From an uncultured Clostridia bacterium (GTDB taxonomy: Bacteria; Bacillota; Clostridia; Oscillospirales; Acutalibacteraceae): a stretch of 64,000 nt of DNA. Shown piece after piece: positions 8,083 to 16,835 of the stretch. Positions within the stretch are counted from its first letter, which is position 1. Each line of letters opens with the position of its first letter. The translations under genes and the position numbers were made by a program. A model generated the notes under the pieces. It searched no databases. It was not told the DNA's origin and saw only the letters and a program-made list of their open reading frames with translations. The stretch lies in assembly GCA_947589415.1 (NCBI GenBank), contig CANQBP010000007.1, positions 19,814-83,813 on the forward strand. Direction: 5' to 3'.

Positions 8083-10296
8083 TTAGTTTTCTATTCCGTC
8101 AGTTTTATAAATAAATTTTACCTGACCGTCGGTATTATCGTCAATGCCCGCAAAACTCTTGTAATTAAGCGATACTTCCTTAGTTGCACGTATTCTTGCA
8201 ACTAAATCTTCGAAATTATTGTTTACTATATCCGCAAGTTTTTGTATACCCTCTTCATTAAATTTTGAAAGACCGTCTTTAAGCTGTTCAGAGCCGTCTT
8301 TGATCTGTTTAATGCCGTCAATAAGTGCCGGAACGGAGTTTTTCATTTCTATCACACCGTCATACAATTCGGCAGAACCGTCTTTAAGCTGTTCGGTACC
8401 GTTTTTAATTTCTTCTGTTCCGTCTTTCAATTCGTCTGCACCCTCAGCAGCCTGCGAAACACCGTTTGTATATGCTTGTAAGCCTGTATAAAAAGTATTA
8501 TAGTTGTCGAGAGATGATTTTAGGGATATCACGGATTTTGCACCCTCCGATGCTGCAGCAAGCTGCGACTGCACCTCATCTGATGCCATATTGTCAGATA
8601 CAGCTTTCTGCACCTGTATTTCCGTATTTGAAATAATTTGTTGTTTAACGTTATCGGTTTCCATTTGTTTTGAAACATTATTTTCAACAGTTGCCTGTAT
8701 TTCTTTGGTATTCATTTGTTCTTCGGTTTTAGCGTTTATGGTCTGTAATACGGCATCGCTTTTCATTTGCTTTTCTATTTCGTTTTCCACGGCCTTGCGT
8801 GTCTGCTCGTCTATAATACCTGCTTTAACGGCAGCGTCATATTTCGATATATCCGTGTTCATTGCTGCAAGCACCTGCATACGGACGTTTTCACGTACAG
8901 CCTGCGTAACTTTGGCGGCAACCTCTTTTTTAACGACTTCCGTTACCTGCTTTGTTACTTCTTGGCGGACTGCTGCTGTAACCTGTTCCGTAATATACGG
9001 ACGCTTTTTCTCAACTTCGGTCTTTACGGTATTTACGGCTTTATTGTAAACTGCATTTTCGTCAAGAGAAGAGATTACATCGTCCAGTACGGTAGAATAG
9101 TTATCTATGGTAAGTAACGGCACTTCAAGACCCGCAGCGGCAAGCTGATTGTTTGCAGTAGAAAGAAGTGTTTCAAATACCTGTTTTGCACCGCCGTTAA
9201 GTTCACTGTTTTTATCGGAAAGAGTATTCAGACCGTCATACAACTGCTCTGCACCTGTCTTTAGGCTTGCTGCTCCCTCGTCCAATTTGTCTGTACCGTT
9301 TTTGAGTGTTTCAGCACCGTCGGCAAGACGATTTGTTCCGTCCGTAAGCTCTCCCGATTTATCGAATAATTCCGAAATACCGTCATAAAGCTCCGATGAG
9401 CCGTCGAGCAGCTTATCCATACTGTCGGTAAGCTCTTTCATTGAATCCTTGAGATCATCTGCTTTATTAAGACCGTCCGTATCAATTTCATTGAAAAGCT
9501 CGTTTGCAGCAACTGTCAATGTCATTCCAAGCTCAAAATTTTCCGCATCGGCGGTAATCTCTACATAATTCGGAATTTCAAGGTCTTTTTCCGAAATTCC
9601 GAGATTTTCCTGCAAACCGGGGAATGATACTCCGACAACGGCAGTTCGGCTGCCGTCGTTAATCAATTTGCCGTTTTTGATATCAACATTTTTGAATATA
9701 TTATTGTCAAGAATAACTCCCGTAATCATGGTGTAGGGAACATATATCTTCTCTTTTTTGCCGTTTATTTCTTTATATTCAAACTGTTTGTTTGTGTAAT
9801 CAAAGCGTATCGTTACCTTACCGCTTTTTCCTTTAAGCTCGGAGGCGGATATTTCCCTGTCGTCCAGCTTATATGAAATTTTCATATCAACGGGAAGCTC
9901 CTTATCTATATTTCCCTGATAGTAAATATCGTTTCCTTCGGAATCCCATACTTTTACGTTGTCATTTCCGTCAGTAAAGGTTTCATCACCCTTTACATTC
10001 TCAATGTCAGACAGCTCCGTTCTATCCGTTATGGATTTATCCTTGAGCCTGTTTTTTATCCAGTCGCTTACAATTATCTTATTGGCAGATCCGTCGGCAT
10101 TTGCAAGGATATATACCGTTTCGTCTTTAAAAGCGGAGTTATCTTTGCTTTCTTTTTCGGTGGAAACCGAACTGCTTTTCTCCGTATTATTATCATTATT
10201 ATCCGTATTCAGAGATGAGGCGGTAAGAACAACACCGCCGAACGATACAGCCGCACAAAGACAAACGGCTATTATTTTAATTATGGACTTTTTCAT
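8083..10296 (-). CDS. Secreted LxxG heptad-repeat protein (YhgE/Pip-like) paired with an MMPL exporter
   Basis: A 737-residue protein with an N-terminal signal or anchor (MKKSIIKIIAVCLCAAVSF), an extracytoplasmic beta-rich domain (about 60-270), and two blocks of heptads of the type x-x-x-Leu-x-x-Gly (about 285-365 and 620-690; for example ELYDGISEL, LKNGTDKLDEG, LKDGSAELYDG). A long Lys/Glu/Gln-rich predicted coiled coil (about 420-600) separates the blocks. Such repeats are typical of YhgE/Pip-type proteins that accompany RND/MMPL transporters in Firmicutes. No C-terminal membrane segment is seen, unlike full YhgE. It overlaps the exporter gene by 20 bases (10277-10296). A role as a periplasm-like adaptor or partner of the exporter is inference from this context. 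Confidence 0.8.
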   Translation of the reverse strand: MKKSIIKIIAVCLCAAVSFGGVVLTASSLNTDNNDNNTEKSSSVSTEKESKDNSAFKDETVYILANADGSANKIIVSDWIKNRLKDKSITDRTELSDIENVKGDETFTDGNDNVKVWDSEGNDIYYQGNIDKELPVDMKISYKLDDREISASELKGKSGKVTIRFDYTNKQFEYKEINGKKEKIYVPYTMITGVILDNNIFKNVDIKNGKLINDGSRTAVVGVSFPGLQENLGISEKDLEIPNYVEITADAENFELGMTLTVAANELFNEIDTDGLNKADDLKDSMKELTDSMDKLLDGSSELYDGISELFDKSGELTDGTNRLADGAETLKNGTDKLDEGAASLKTGAEQLYDGLNTLSDKNSELNGGAKQVFETLLSTANNQLAAAGLEVPLLTIDNYSTVLDDVISSLDENAVYNKAVNTVKTEVEKKRPYITEQVTAAVRQEVTKQVTEVVKKEVAAKVTQAVRENVRMQVLAAMNTDISKYDAAVKAGIIDEQTRKAVENEIEKQMKSDAVLQTINAKTEEQMNTKEIQATVENNVSKQMETDNVKQQIISNTEIQVQKAVSDNMASDEVQSQLAAASEGAKSVISLKSSLDNYNTFYTGLQAYTNGVSQAAEGADELKDGTEEIKNGTEQLKDGSAELYDGVIEMKNSVPALIDGIKQIKDGSEQLKDGLSKFNEEGIQKLADIVNNNFEDLVARIRATKEVSLNYKSFAGIDDNTDGQVKFIYKTDGIEN

Positions 10297-12394
10297 TTAT
10301 AACAGCCTCCTGTTTATTATAAGATTTATAAATTTTTCCCATACCCCATGTTGTGGCGCAAACAATTCTGTCACAAAGCACCAGTAATGCAGGAAGAATC
10401 AATATTACCGATAACATACTGATAACAGCACCTCTTGCCATTAGCATACACATTGAGCCTATCATATCTATGTCGGAATAAACACCCACACCGAACGTGG
10501 CGGCAAACAACCCTACTCCCGAAACGATAATAGACGGAATTGAAGTTGAAAGTGCTGTTTGTACAGCCTCCTTTTTATTGTGTCCGTGAATACGCTCGGA
10601 CTTGTATCTTGTTGTCATAAGAATAGCATAATCAACGGTTGCGCCCAGTTGTATTGTGCTTATACATATAGGTGCAATAAAAGGAAGGCTCTGTCCGAGA
10701 TAGTGGGGAAGTCCGAGATTTATGAAGATTGCCAGCTCAATAACCGAAATCAATATAAACGGCAGGGAGATACTTTTTTCAACAATTCCTATTATAACGA
10801 ATATGGCGATTATTGATATCATATTTACGACTTGAAAATCGTGTGATGTGGTTTCTATCATATCCTTCATACAAGGACCTTCACCGATCAGCATACCGTT
10901 TTCGTCGTATTTTTTTAATATCGTATTTAACTCATCGATCTGCCCGCTTACTTCATCGCTTGCCACCTTATATTCCGAATTTATTAAAAGCAGTTCCCAT
11001 TTATCGCTTTCCAAAATATTCCTTACCGAGTCGGGGATAACCTCCTCCGGTATTCTTGTGCCGACCAGTGATTCCAGACCGAGAACATATTTAACTCCGT
11101 CAACTTTTTCCATTTCATCTGTCATAGCTTTAACCGTTTTCGGTTTAAGTTTTGCGTCGGTGAGAATCATATGTGTAGATGCAATATCAAAATCCTCCGA
11201 TAACTTACTGTTTGCGATTGCATAGTCCATATCATCAGGCAAACATTGTGCTATATCGTAATAAACTTCGTCATTCGTTTTTTGGTATCCGTAGTATGCC
11301 GGAGGAACGAGCAATACAAACAAAACGAGAAATACCGGGAATATACGGACTATACCCTTTGAAAAACCGTTCATGTTCGGTATAAGGGATTTGTGTTTCG
11401 TTTTTTGCAGCGGTTTGTCAAAAATAAGAATAAGTGCAGGGAGAACCGTAACGCAGCCCAAAACACCAAGGATAACACCCTTGGCCATTACAATGCCGAG
11501 ATCACGTCCCATTGTAAATGCCATAAAGCAAAGTGCAATAAATCCCGCCACGGTTGTTATTGAACTTCCGACGACCGAGGTAAGAGTTTCTTTTATTGCT
11601 ACTGCCATTGCATCGTTTTTATCTTCGTATTTATCCCGTTGTTCATTGTAGATGTGCCACAAAAAGATTGAGTAATCCATTGTAACGGCAAGCTGTAAAA
11701 CTGCGGAGAGAGCTTTGGTTATATAGGAGATATCCCCCATAAAATAATTGCTTCCGAGGTTAATAAGTATCATCATTCCAATGCTTATCAGGAAAATAAA
11801 CGGTATAATCCAATTGTCGAGGAAAATAATCATTGCAATGCAGGCAAGTAATACGGCAATACCGATATATATAGGTTCTTCCTGTTCGCAGAGATCTTTC
11901 AAATCCGTTACCATGGCAGACATACCCGAAACGAAACATTGTTTTCCGGCAATATCACGAATTTTCCTTATTGTGTCCATGGTAATATCGGACGATGTTG
12001 AGGTATCAAAAAATACTGCCATCATGGTCGAATGATCCGTATTAAATTCGTTATAAATTTTATCGGGCAAAATTTCTTTCGGTACGGATATATCAGCCAA
12101 TGAATCATACCAAATTACATTTTCGACATGGTCTGTCGCTTCTATTTTCTTTTTCAATTCCGACACGTCTTTATCGGGCATATCCTCGACAATAATAAAC
12201 GAAAATGCCCCCTTACCGAATTCTTTCAGAAGCTGTTCCTGTCCCTTAACGGTTTCCATATCCTCCGGCAGATAGGTAAGCATATCATAATTTATTCTCG
12301 TCCCTATCATACCGAGTACCGACGGTATTAACAGCACAACAGCAATAATTAAAATCGGTATCCGATATTTAACTACCGTTTTTGAAAAACGCAT
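10277..12394 (-). CDS. MMPL/RND-family exporter
   Basis: A 705-residue integral membrane protein with the duplicated RND layout: TM1 at the N-terminus, an extracytoplasmic domain, five TMs (about 170-320), then a second TM, a second extracytoplasmic domain and a final five-TM block. MMPL proteins use the proton gradient to export lipids, drugs or peptides. Typical intramembrane patterns are present (AVTMDYSIFLWHIYNEQRD in the first half, GATVDYAILMTTRYKSER in the second), with Asp in the positions used for proton relay. It is transcribed before the LxxG-repeat protein and lies downstream of a TetR gene on the same strand, separated from it by a terminator. Substrate unknown. Confidence 0.92.
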   Translation of the reverse strand: MRFSKTVVKYRIPILIIAVVLLIPSVLGMIGTRINYDMLTYLPEDMETVKGQEQLLKEFGKGAFSFIIVEDMPDKDVSELKKKIEATDHVENVIWYDSLADISVPKEILPDKIYNEFNTDHSTMMAVFFDTSTSSDITMDTIRKIRDIAGKQCFVSGMSAMVTDLKDLCEQEEPIYIGIAVLLACIAMIIFLDNWIIPFIFLISIGMMILINLGSNYFMGDISYITKALSAVLQLAVTMDYSIFLWHIYNEQRDKYEDKNDAMAVAIKETLTSVVGSSITTVAGFIALCFMAFTMGRDLGIVMAKGVILGVLGCVTVLPALILIFDKPLQKTKHKSLIPNMNGFSKGIVRIFPVFLVLFVLLVPPAYYGYQKTNDEVYYDIAQCLPDDMDYAIANSKLSEDFDIASTHMILTDAKLKPKTVKAMTDEMEKVDGVKYVLGLESLVGTRIPEEVIPDSVRNILESDKWELLLINSEYKVASDEVSGQIDELNTILKKYDENGMLIGEGPCMKDMIETTSHDFQVVNMISIIAIFVIIGIVEKSISLPFILISVIELAIFINLGLPHYLGQSLPFIAPICISTIQLGATVDYAILMTTRYKSERIHGHNKKEAVQTALSTSIPSIIVSGVGLFAATFGVGVYSDIDMIGSMCMLMARGAVISMLSVILILPALLVLCDRIVCATTWGMGKIYKSYNKQEAVINEKVHN

Positions 12395-12521
12395 AAACTG
12401 TCACCTTTCCTTTTCTTTGATCATATCGACGGATATGTTCTTTGAGGTTAAACCGAAACCATATTTCATTCCCCCTCTACCCATAACATTATATTTATTA
12501 CTTATGATAACGAAAACGGAC

Positions 12522-12557
12522 AAAAAACGCCCCGTGCCTGTTTTTTAGGCACGGGGC
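12522..12557 (-). terminator. Terminator of the TetR gene
   Basis: GCCCCGTGCCT (12529-12539) pairs with AGGCACGGGGC (12547-12557) around a 7-base loop, with a T-run on the minus strand across 12527-12522. It separates the regulator from the exporter operon, which therefore needs its own promoter in 12395-12520. Confidence 0.92.
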
Positions 12558-12600
12558 AGCTTAATGTCTGAAATTGCGGCAGTATCGTCTGTCGGATTGT

Positions 12601-13158
12601 TTACTTTATTTCACACCTTGAAATCATTTCTTCGAGCATTCCTCTTTTTATTTCACATATTCTTGAAAAGAATGTTTGGATATCGGTTGTCATGCCTGCC
12701 GTAAGCCATGCGGATATCATTCCGAAACCGACGCTTTCAAGATATTTTTTTATCACATAAAAATCATTTTCGGATATTTTTCGTCCGTTGAGTATAGTGT
12801 TAATGTACGAGCTAATGACATAATCACACACTTTCCATAAATATTGTTCATATATTTCTCTGTTAGTCGAATTGTATATATGCAACACTGCTTTTCTTTT
12901 TGAAATGGCAGTTTCTATAACGGAATTAAGGCAGTCTTCAACTTTTTCAACTGTCGGATATCTGCGTATTATTTCGTCGGCATCTTCGGTCACTATATCT
13001 TCTATAAGTGTCGGTATATCGTCAAAATAGTAATAGAATGTGTTTCGGTTGACACCACAATGATTAACTATATCCTTTACGGTTATTTGGGCAAGCGGGC
13101 GTTCTTCGAGCAATTCAATAAATGCTTCTCTTAGTGCCTGTTTTGTGAAAGTAGCCAT
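12601..13158 (-). CDS. TetR/AcrR-family transcriptional regulator
   Basis: A 185-residue protein. Residues about 5-50 form the TetR helix-turn-helix (ALREAFIELLEERPLAQITV, then GVNRNTFYYYFDDI, the recognition helix and its conserved Tyr-Tyr-Phe). The remainder is an all-helical ligand-binding/dimerisation domain. Members usually repress adjacent transporters until a small ligand binds. Its position upstream of the MMPL operon on the same strand suggests it controls that operon and itself; the operator was not identified with confidence. Start ATG 13158 has a good AAAGGAGG site just upstream. Confidence 0.9.
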   Translation of the reverse strand: MATFTKQALREAFIELLEERPLAQITVKDIVNHCGVNRNTFYYYFDDIPTLIEDIVTEDADEIIRRYPTVEKVEDCLNSVIETAISKRKAVLHIYNSTNREIYEQYLWKVCDYVISSYINTILNGRKISENDFYVIKKYLESVGFGMISAWLTAGMTTDIQTFFSRICEIKRGMLEEMISRCEIK

Positions 13159-13321
13159 TAAAGACCTCCTTTAGTTTAGCATGGGTTATGCCGAAAATTA
13201 TATCACTTAAAACGTAAAAAATACCTGACCCGTATAATAAAAATCAGGCAAACGTCACGACTTCGGGTTTACTCAAAAAGCGGATACGGTTAATAAAATT
13301 ATCCGAATGGGCAGCCGTACT

Positions 13322-13355
13322 GACAAACAAGGCAAGGGTCAGAACCCTTGCCTTG
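13322..13355 (-). terminator. Terminator downstream of the initiator tRNA
   Basis: CAAGGCAAGGGT (13328-13339) and ACCCTTGCCTTG (13344-13355) form a 12-bp stem with a 4-base loop, followed on the minus strand by TTTGT. It lies 15 bases beyond the tRNA 3' end. Confidence 0.85.
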
Positions 13356-13370
13356 CAGTAATAGTTGAAG

Positions 13371-13443
<73 letters not shown>

Positions 13444-13467
13444 ATATCTTCTTGAAAGTACTTTAAT

Positions 13468-13496
13468 ATTATATCAACAAACTTATGCTTTGTCAA
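13468..13496 (-). promoter_or_regulatory. Promoter of tRNA-fMet
   Basis: Minus-strand TTGACA (13496-13491), 17-base spacer, TATAAT (13473-13468): a perfect consensus match 25 bases upstream of the tRNA 5' end. Confidence 0.93.
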
Positions 13497-13524
13497 TACC
13501 CAAAATAAATTTTTTATCTTTTTT

Positions 13525-13653
13525 ATGGCAGGAATAAAGACTGAAAAAAGTATTGGCAATACTACCAAGTATTGGTACGACAATATGGACAATTTGACAA
13601 AAGAAACGGATTTGCTTGACGGTGTTATCACATATGAGTATAATGAATATTGA
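13525..13653 (+). pseudogene. Fragment resembling a YD/RHS repeat protein
   Basis: A 42-codon stretch contains YWYDNMDNLTKETD followed by GVITYEYNEY. This reproduces the spacing of YD/RHS repeats (Y-x-Y-D-x-x-x-x-L-T-x-x-T-D ... Y-x-Y). There is no ribosome site and no continuation in any frame, so it looks like the remnant of a large RHS/YD-repeat surface or toxin-delivery protein. The rest of this intergenic region (13654-14065) shows no gene I can support; a TATAAT-like box near 13814 is the only other signal. Confidence 0.45.
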
Positions 13654-14065
13654 TGTATGACCTTTACAGGGATTGCAAAATGCATTAAAATCGTGTATGA
13701 AATATTATGCATCGTTAGTCCCGCATGGTATTAGGGTATGATAAGGCGGTCAATGTCATACATGAAATGTATGGAAAACATTAAATAGGCGGGAAAACGG
13801 GGATATAATATGAATTTTAATAGAAAAACGAAAATAACCCCTTGAGGTGTTAGGGACAGATAAGGCGTAAAGTGAACTTTTTGTTGAAACTGCGATAATG
13901 GGTTAAGGAAATTGTAAGGTTTGGCAGGGGGTGTTTACAAATAAGAGGAGTCTTTTACAACATTTACGGAAAAGTATTTTCTGAATGAATATGACGTTCC
14001 GAAAGAACTTTTGTAATATGGTTATGTGTTAAATTCTGCAAAATATACCGAAAGGTGTGGTGTTT

Positions 14066-14998
14066 ATGGAAGAATATATATTGAGAACCTGTAATTTGAG
14101 TAAAAGTTTCGGTTTGAAAGATGCAATTCGGAATTTGAGTATCAGTATAAAAAAAGGTGATATCTACGGATTTATCGGGCCTAACGGCTCCGGTAAGACT
14201 ACCGCCATGAAAACTGTACTCGGACTGCTTACACCGGACAGCGGGACGGTTGAGCTTTTCGGAGAAGAAAATAATAATAAGGCATTGAAATGTGTCGGTT
14301 CTCTTATTGAATCTCCGGGACTGTATACAGATTGTTCCGCATACGAGAATATGAAGCGTTTTTCCATTATAAGCGGGGGAGATGAGCAGCAGATAAACAG
14401 TTTACTGCATTTTGTCGGGCTTGCAGATGCAGGCAGGAAAAAGGTAAAATCTTTTTCGCTGGGAATGAAGCAAAGACTCGGAATAGCGGTAGCACTCCTC
14501 GGCAAGCCTAAACTGCTCATACTTGACGAGCCTGTTAATTCTCTCGATCCCATGGGTATAAAGATTATCAGGGATATGATACTGCAAATAAATAAAGAAA
14601 TGGGAGTTACGTTTTTTATATCAAGTCACCTGCTTGGGGAATTAGAAAAAATATGTAATGTGTACGGTATCATAAATATGGGCAGGCTTGTTGAAGAAAT
14701 TACTGTTGAAGAGTTGAACGAGATTTGCGGAAAGCGTATCAAAATAACCTGTGACAGACCCGAACAGGCTGAAAAACTGATAAATCAGCATTTTAATAAT
14801 GTGAAAAAGATTACAACGAATACCGACAGCATAGAGGTTTCCATTGACACGTCATATATTTCCGAAATGAATCAGATGCTTGTACTTGCAGGAATAAATA
14901 TAACGGAGATAAAAATTATTGCTGTCAGCCACGAAGATTATTTCCTTGAAAAAATGGGAACATTTAATGTTGGAAGAGGGGTTGGTAAATATGCGTGA
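14066..14998 (+). CDS. ABC transporter ATP-binding protein, BcrA/LanF type
   Basis: About 310 residues. ATG 14066 is preferred over GTG 14057 because AAAGG (14051-14055) is then well spaced. The N-terminal nucleotide-binding domain shows Walker A (GPNGSGKTT), the signature helix (SFSLGMKQRLGIA), Walker B (LLILDEPVNSLDP) and the switch His (SSHLLGEL). The C-terminal ~90 residues form the extension found in BcrA/LanF ATPases of bacitracin or lantibiotic self-protection transporters. It overlaps the permease gene by eight bases. A role in peptide resistance is inferred from the subfamily; no bacteriocin gene is adjacent. Confidence 0.9.
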   Translation: MEEYILRTCNLSKSFGLKDAIRNLSISIKKGDIYGFIGPNGSGKTTAMKTVLGLLTPDSGTVELFGEENNNKALKCVGSLIESPGLYTDCSAYENMKRFSIISGGDEQQINSLLHFVGLADAGRKKVKSFSLGMKQRLGIAVALLGKPKLLILDEPVNSLDPMGIKIIRDMILQINKEMGVTFFISSHLLGELEKICNVYGIINMGRLVEEITVEELNEICGKRIKITCDRPEQAEKLINQHFNNVKKITTNTDSIEVSIDTSYISEMNQMLVLAGINITEIKIIAVSHEDYFLEKMGTFNVGRGVGKYA

Positions 14999-15806
14999 AC
15001 TTCTGCATTTTCAATTTCATAGACTCTATAAAAAAGCTACTCCGTATATTTTTCTGGTAATTGTGTTTTTTATAACGTTGTCCGAGTTGGATAGGTGTAA
15101 CAATATTTCACGTTACTATAACTATATTGACGGACTCTCGTATTACAGCAGGATACACGAAAATTTAGGAATGAATCAAATAATATTTAGCTGCTTTTAC
15201 AAACTTGAATTGATTGTATCATTATTGATTGCAGTATTTGTCGGAATTTTTGTAACGGAGGACAGAGTCAGGGGTACAATAAAAAATATTTATTCTAAGG
15301 GCTATTCAAGGGTGAAAATATTTTTTTCAAAGTACATAGCGACAATATCATTACCTGTTCTGTTATTTTTTTTGATTTTGATAATGGGGTTTATAGGAGC
15401 GTTAATATGCGGTGCAGAAAATAAAAGCGCTGTAACGGCTTCTTTTTCGGAGGATACGTTTGTTCTGATAACTGTTTTTTTCAGATATATAGCACTTACC
15501 ACGTTTTTCTTTATGCTCAGTGAGCTTGTATCTTCCACGGGCGGAGCTATTGCGCTTAATATATTTTCCCCTGTTACTATAATGATTATATTAACGATGC
15601 CTGTCATGGGAAGTCTTTCCGAGCAATTTTGGAATTTTTGGTTAAATATTATGATTGTTTTTATGTCCTTGGTATCAGTCATGGATACAATACATTTTAG
15701 TTCTCCGGGTAAAGTAGGAATTATTTTTGTCGGCTTAATAGTGATTACGCTGTTATCCGGGGCTTTATCATTGCTTATTACGGTCAAAAAGCAAATTAAA
15801 AGCTGA
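14991..15806 (+). CDS. ABC-2-type permease partner of the BcrA/LanF-like ATPase
   Basis: About 271 residues starting MRELLHFQFHRLYKKA; ATG 14991 has a GAGGGG site upstream and overlaps the ATPase stop (14996-14998). Six hydrophobic segments are visible (for example FLVIVFFITLS, LLIAVFVGIFVTEDR, LPVLLFFLILIMGFIGALIC), as in BcrB/LanE/LanG permeases. The EDRVRGTIKNIYSKGYSR loop resembles the coupling region common to this group. Together with the preceding ATPase it would form a complete transporter. A second permease, as in LanEG systems, is absent, so the complex may be homodimeric. Confidence 0.85.
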   Translation: MRELLHFQFHRLYKKATPYIFLVIVFFITLSELDRCNNISRYYNYIDGLSYYSRIHENLGMNQIIFSCFYKLELIVSLLIAVFVGIFVTEDRVRGTIKNIYSKGYSRVKIFFSKYIATISLPVLLFFLILIMGFIGALICGAENKSAVTASFSEDTFVLITVFFRYIALTTFFFMLSELVSSTGGAIALNIFSPVTIMIILTMPVMGSLSEQFWNFWLNIMIVFMSLVSVMDTIHFSSPGKVGIIFVGLIVITLLSGALSLLITVKKQIKS

Positions 15807-15876
15807 ATGTGGAGAACATGGGACTGTCGTGAAGTAATGAAAGAGAATTGTCTTATTATTGAATTGACGGGTAGTT

Positions 15877-15925
15877 GAACGAACCGATTTTAGTGCTGAA
15901 ATAATTATTTATTTTTGTTCGTTCA
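15877..15925. repeat. Inverted repeat TGAACGAAC / GTTCGTTCA
   Basis: TGAACGAAC (15877-15885) and GTTCGTTCA (15917-15925) form a 9-bp inverted pair about 70 bases after the permease gene. The same TGAACGA core recurs at 16056 and 16619 around the XRE gene. Confidence 0.55.
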
Positions 15926-15973
15926 TATTTCGGTTATCGTGCCGAATGGTTATGATATGACTGCAAAAGAGTT

Positions 15974-16006
15974 AAAAAATCCTGTTTTTACGGACAGGAT
16001 TTTTTA
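15974..16006 (+). terminator. Terminator after the ABC transporter operon
   Basis: AAAAAATCCTGT (15974-15985) pairs with ACAGGATTTTTT (15994-16005), with the T-run forming the distal stem arm. It is near-symmetric and could act in both directions. Confidence 0.85.
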
Positions 16007-16194
16007 ATTGTGATTTCGACGCGGGTATCTGTTACTGTTATGTAACAAAAACGGATGAACGATCATTGATTGCTGTTTATTCTGTTATCGGGTGATCGCT
16101 TGCCGTATGCACCGTAAGAAAGCACATCAAAAATTGATAAGGCATAAATTTTTTCGGTTTATTAACAAAAATCGGATTAAATAACGAATAATAC

Positions 16195-16227
16195 AAACTT
16201 ATAGGTAAATACTTAATATATAAGTTT
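16195..16227. promoter_or_regulatory. Candidate operator upstream of the XRE regulator
   Basis: AAACTTATA (16195-16203) and TATAAGTTT (16219-16227) form a 9-bp inverted repeat with a 15-base spacer, 47 bases before the regulator start. This is a plausible autoregulatory site for the XRE protein; the assignment is inference. Confidence 0.45.
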
Positions 16228-16273
16228 CTTATAAACAAGACCGATAACTGTTATACTTAACCCGGTGATAATG

Positions 16274-16612
16274 ATGATTGATTATAAGGCAATCGGCAGG
16301 AGAATAAGTTTATACAGAAAAAAGAAAGGACTGACTCAAGCAGCCCTTTCAGAAATATTGGAGGTGTCCGAAAGCTACATAAGTCAGGTTGAGAGGGGTA
16401 TTGCAAAGATCTCACTTGCACGTCTTGACGAGATATCCGGAGTATTGTCAACGGATATCGCTATGCTTGTTTCGGACTGCGCGGTTTTGCCGGATATGGC
16501 GGTCAATACGGAAATATTTGAGATAATCGAAAATTGGGATAAAGAAAAAATCGATTTTCTCATAAACCTATTGATGTGTGCCGACGATCAGTTTTCAAAG
16601 AGTGGAAAATGA
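16274..16612 (+). CDS. XRE-family helix-turn-helix regulator
   Basis: About 112 residues. The first ~60 form a Cro/CI-type domain (IGRRISLYRKKKGLTQAALS, then VSESYISQVERGIAKISL, the recognition helix). A short C-terminal segment (DIAMLVSDCAVLPD and FEIIENWDKEKIDFLINLL) resembles the tail of small quorum-sensing or antitoxin-like regulators. Three in-frame starts are possible (GTG 16265, ATG 16271, ATG 16274); GGTGA at 16264-16268 best fits ATG 16274. The next plus-strand gene is an AgrC-like kinase 220 bases on, so this regulator may belong to the same signalling locus. Inverted repeats flank it. Confidence 0.85.
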   Translation: MIDYKAIGRRISLYRKKKGLTQAALSEILEVSESYISQVERGIAKISLARLDEISGVLSTDIAMLVSDCAVLPDMAVNTEIFEIIENWDKEKIDFLINLLMCADDQFSKSGK

Positions 16613-16691
16613 TCGTTCAATAACGTTTACCGGCTTAGAAAAAAAGATATAAGATCCATGAAAAAAAATCTCTATGCATGTTTGCACGTTC

Positions 16692-16731
16692 CTTTCTTGT
16701 GTCGTTATATAATATATAATCCACAAGAAAG
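16692..16731. promoter_or_regulatory. Inverted repeat bracketing two -10-like boxes upstream of the AgrC-like kinase
   Basis: CTTTCTTGTG (16692-16701) and CACAAGAAAG (16722-16731) are perfect 10-bp inverted arms around an AT-rich centre containing TATAAT at 16708-16713 and again at 16715-16720. The layout fits an operator that would occlude a promoter for the kinase gene; alternatively it is a leader hairpin. Confidence 0.55.
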
Positions 16732-16835
16732 AATTTTTGTAGAGGGTTGCGAGTTATCTGTATAAAAATTGAACTCAACTGTAATATTCGTGTTTCGGTT
16801 TGGGGGGGTGATGCTTTATTATCGGTAATTTTATT

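Larger units (their letters stand above)
16056..16619. repeat. 12-bp inverted repeats flanking the XRE regulator gene
   Basis: TGAACGATCATT (16056-16067) and AATGATCGTTCA (16608-16619) are perfect inverted copies about 540 bases apart, one upstream of the regulator and one across its stop codon. They share the TGAACGA core with the 15877/15925 pair. Confidence 0.6.

Noticed and set aside
8504..9049. Plus-strand open frame opposite the LxxG-repeat gene
   Set aside because: Shadow of the coiled-coil coding strand; Ser/Cys/Thr-rich with no ribosome site.
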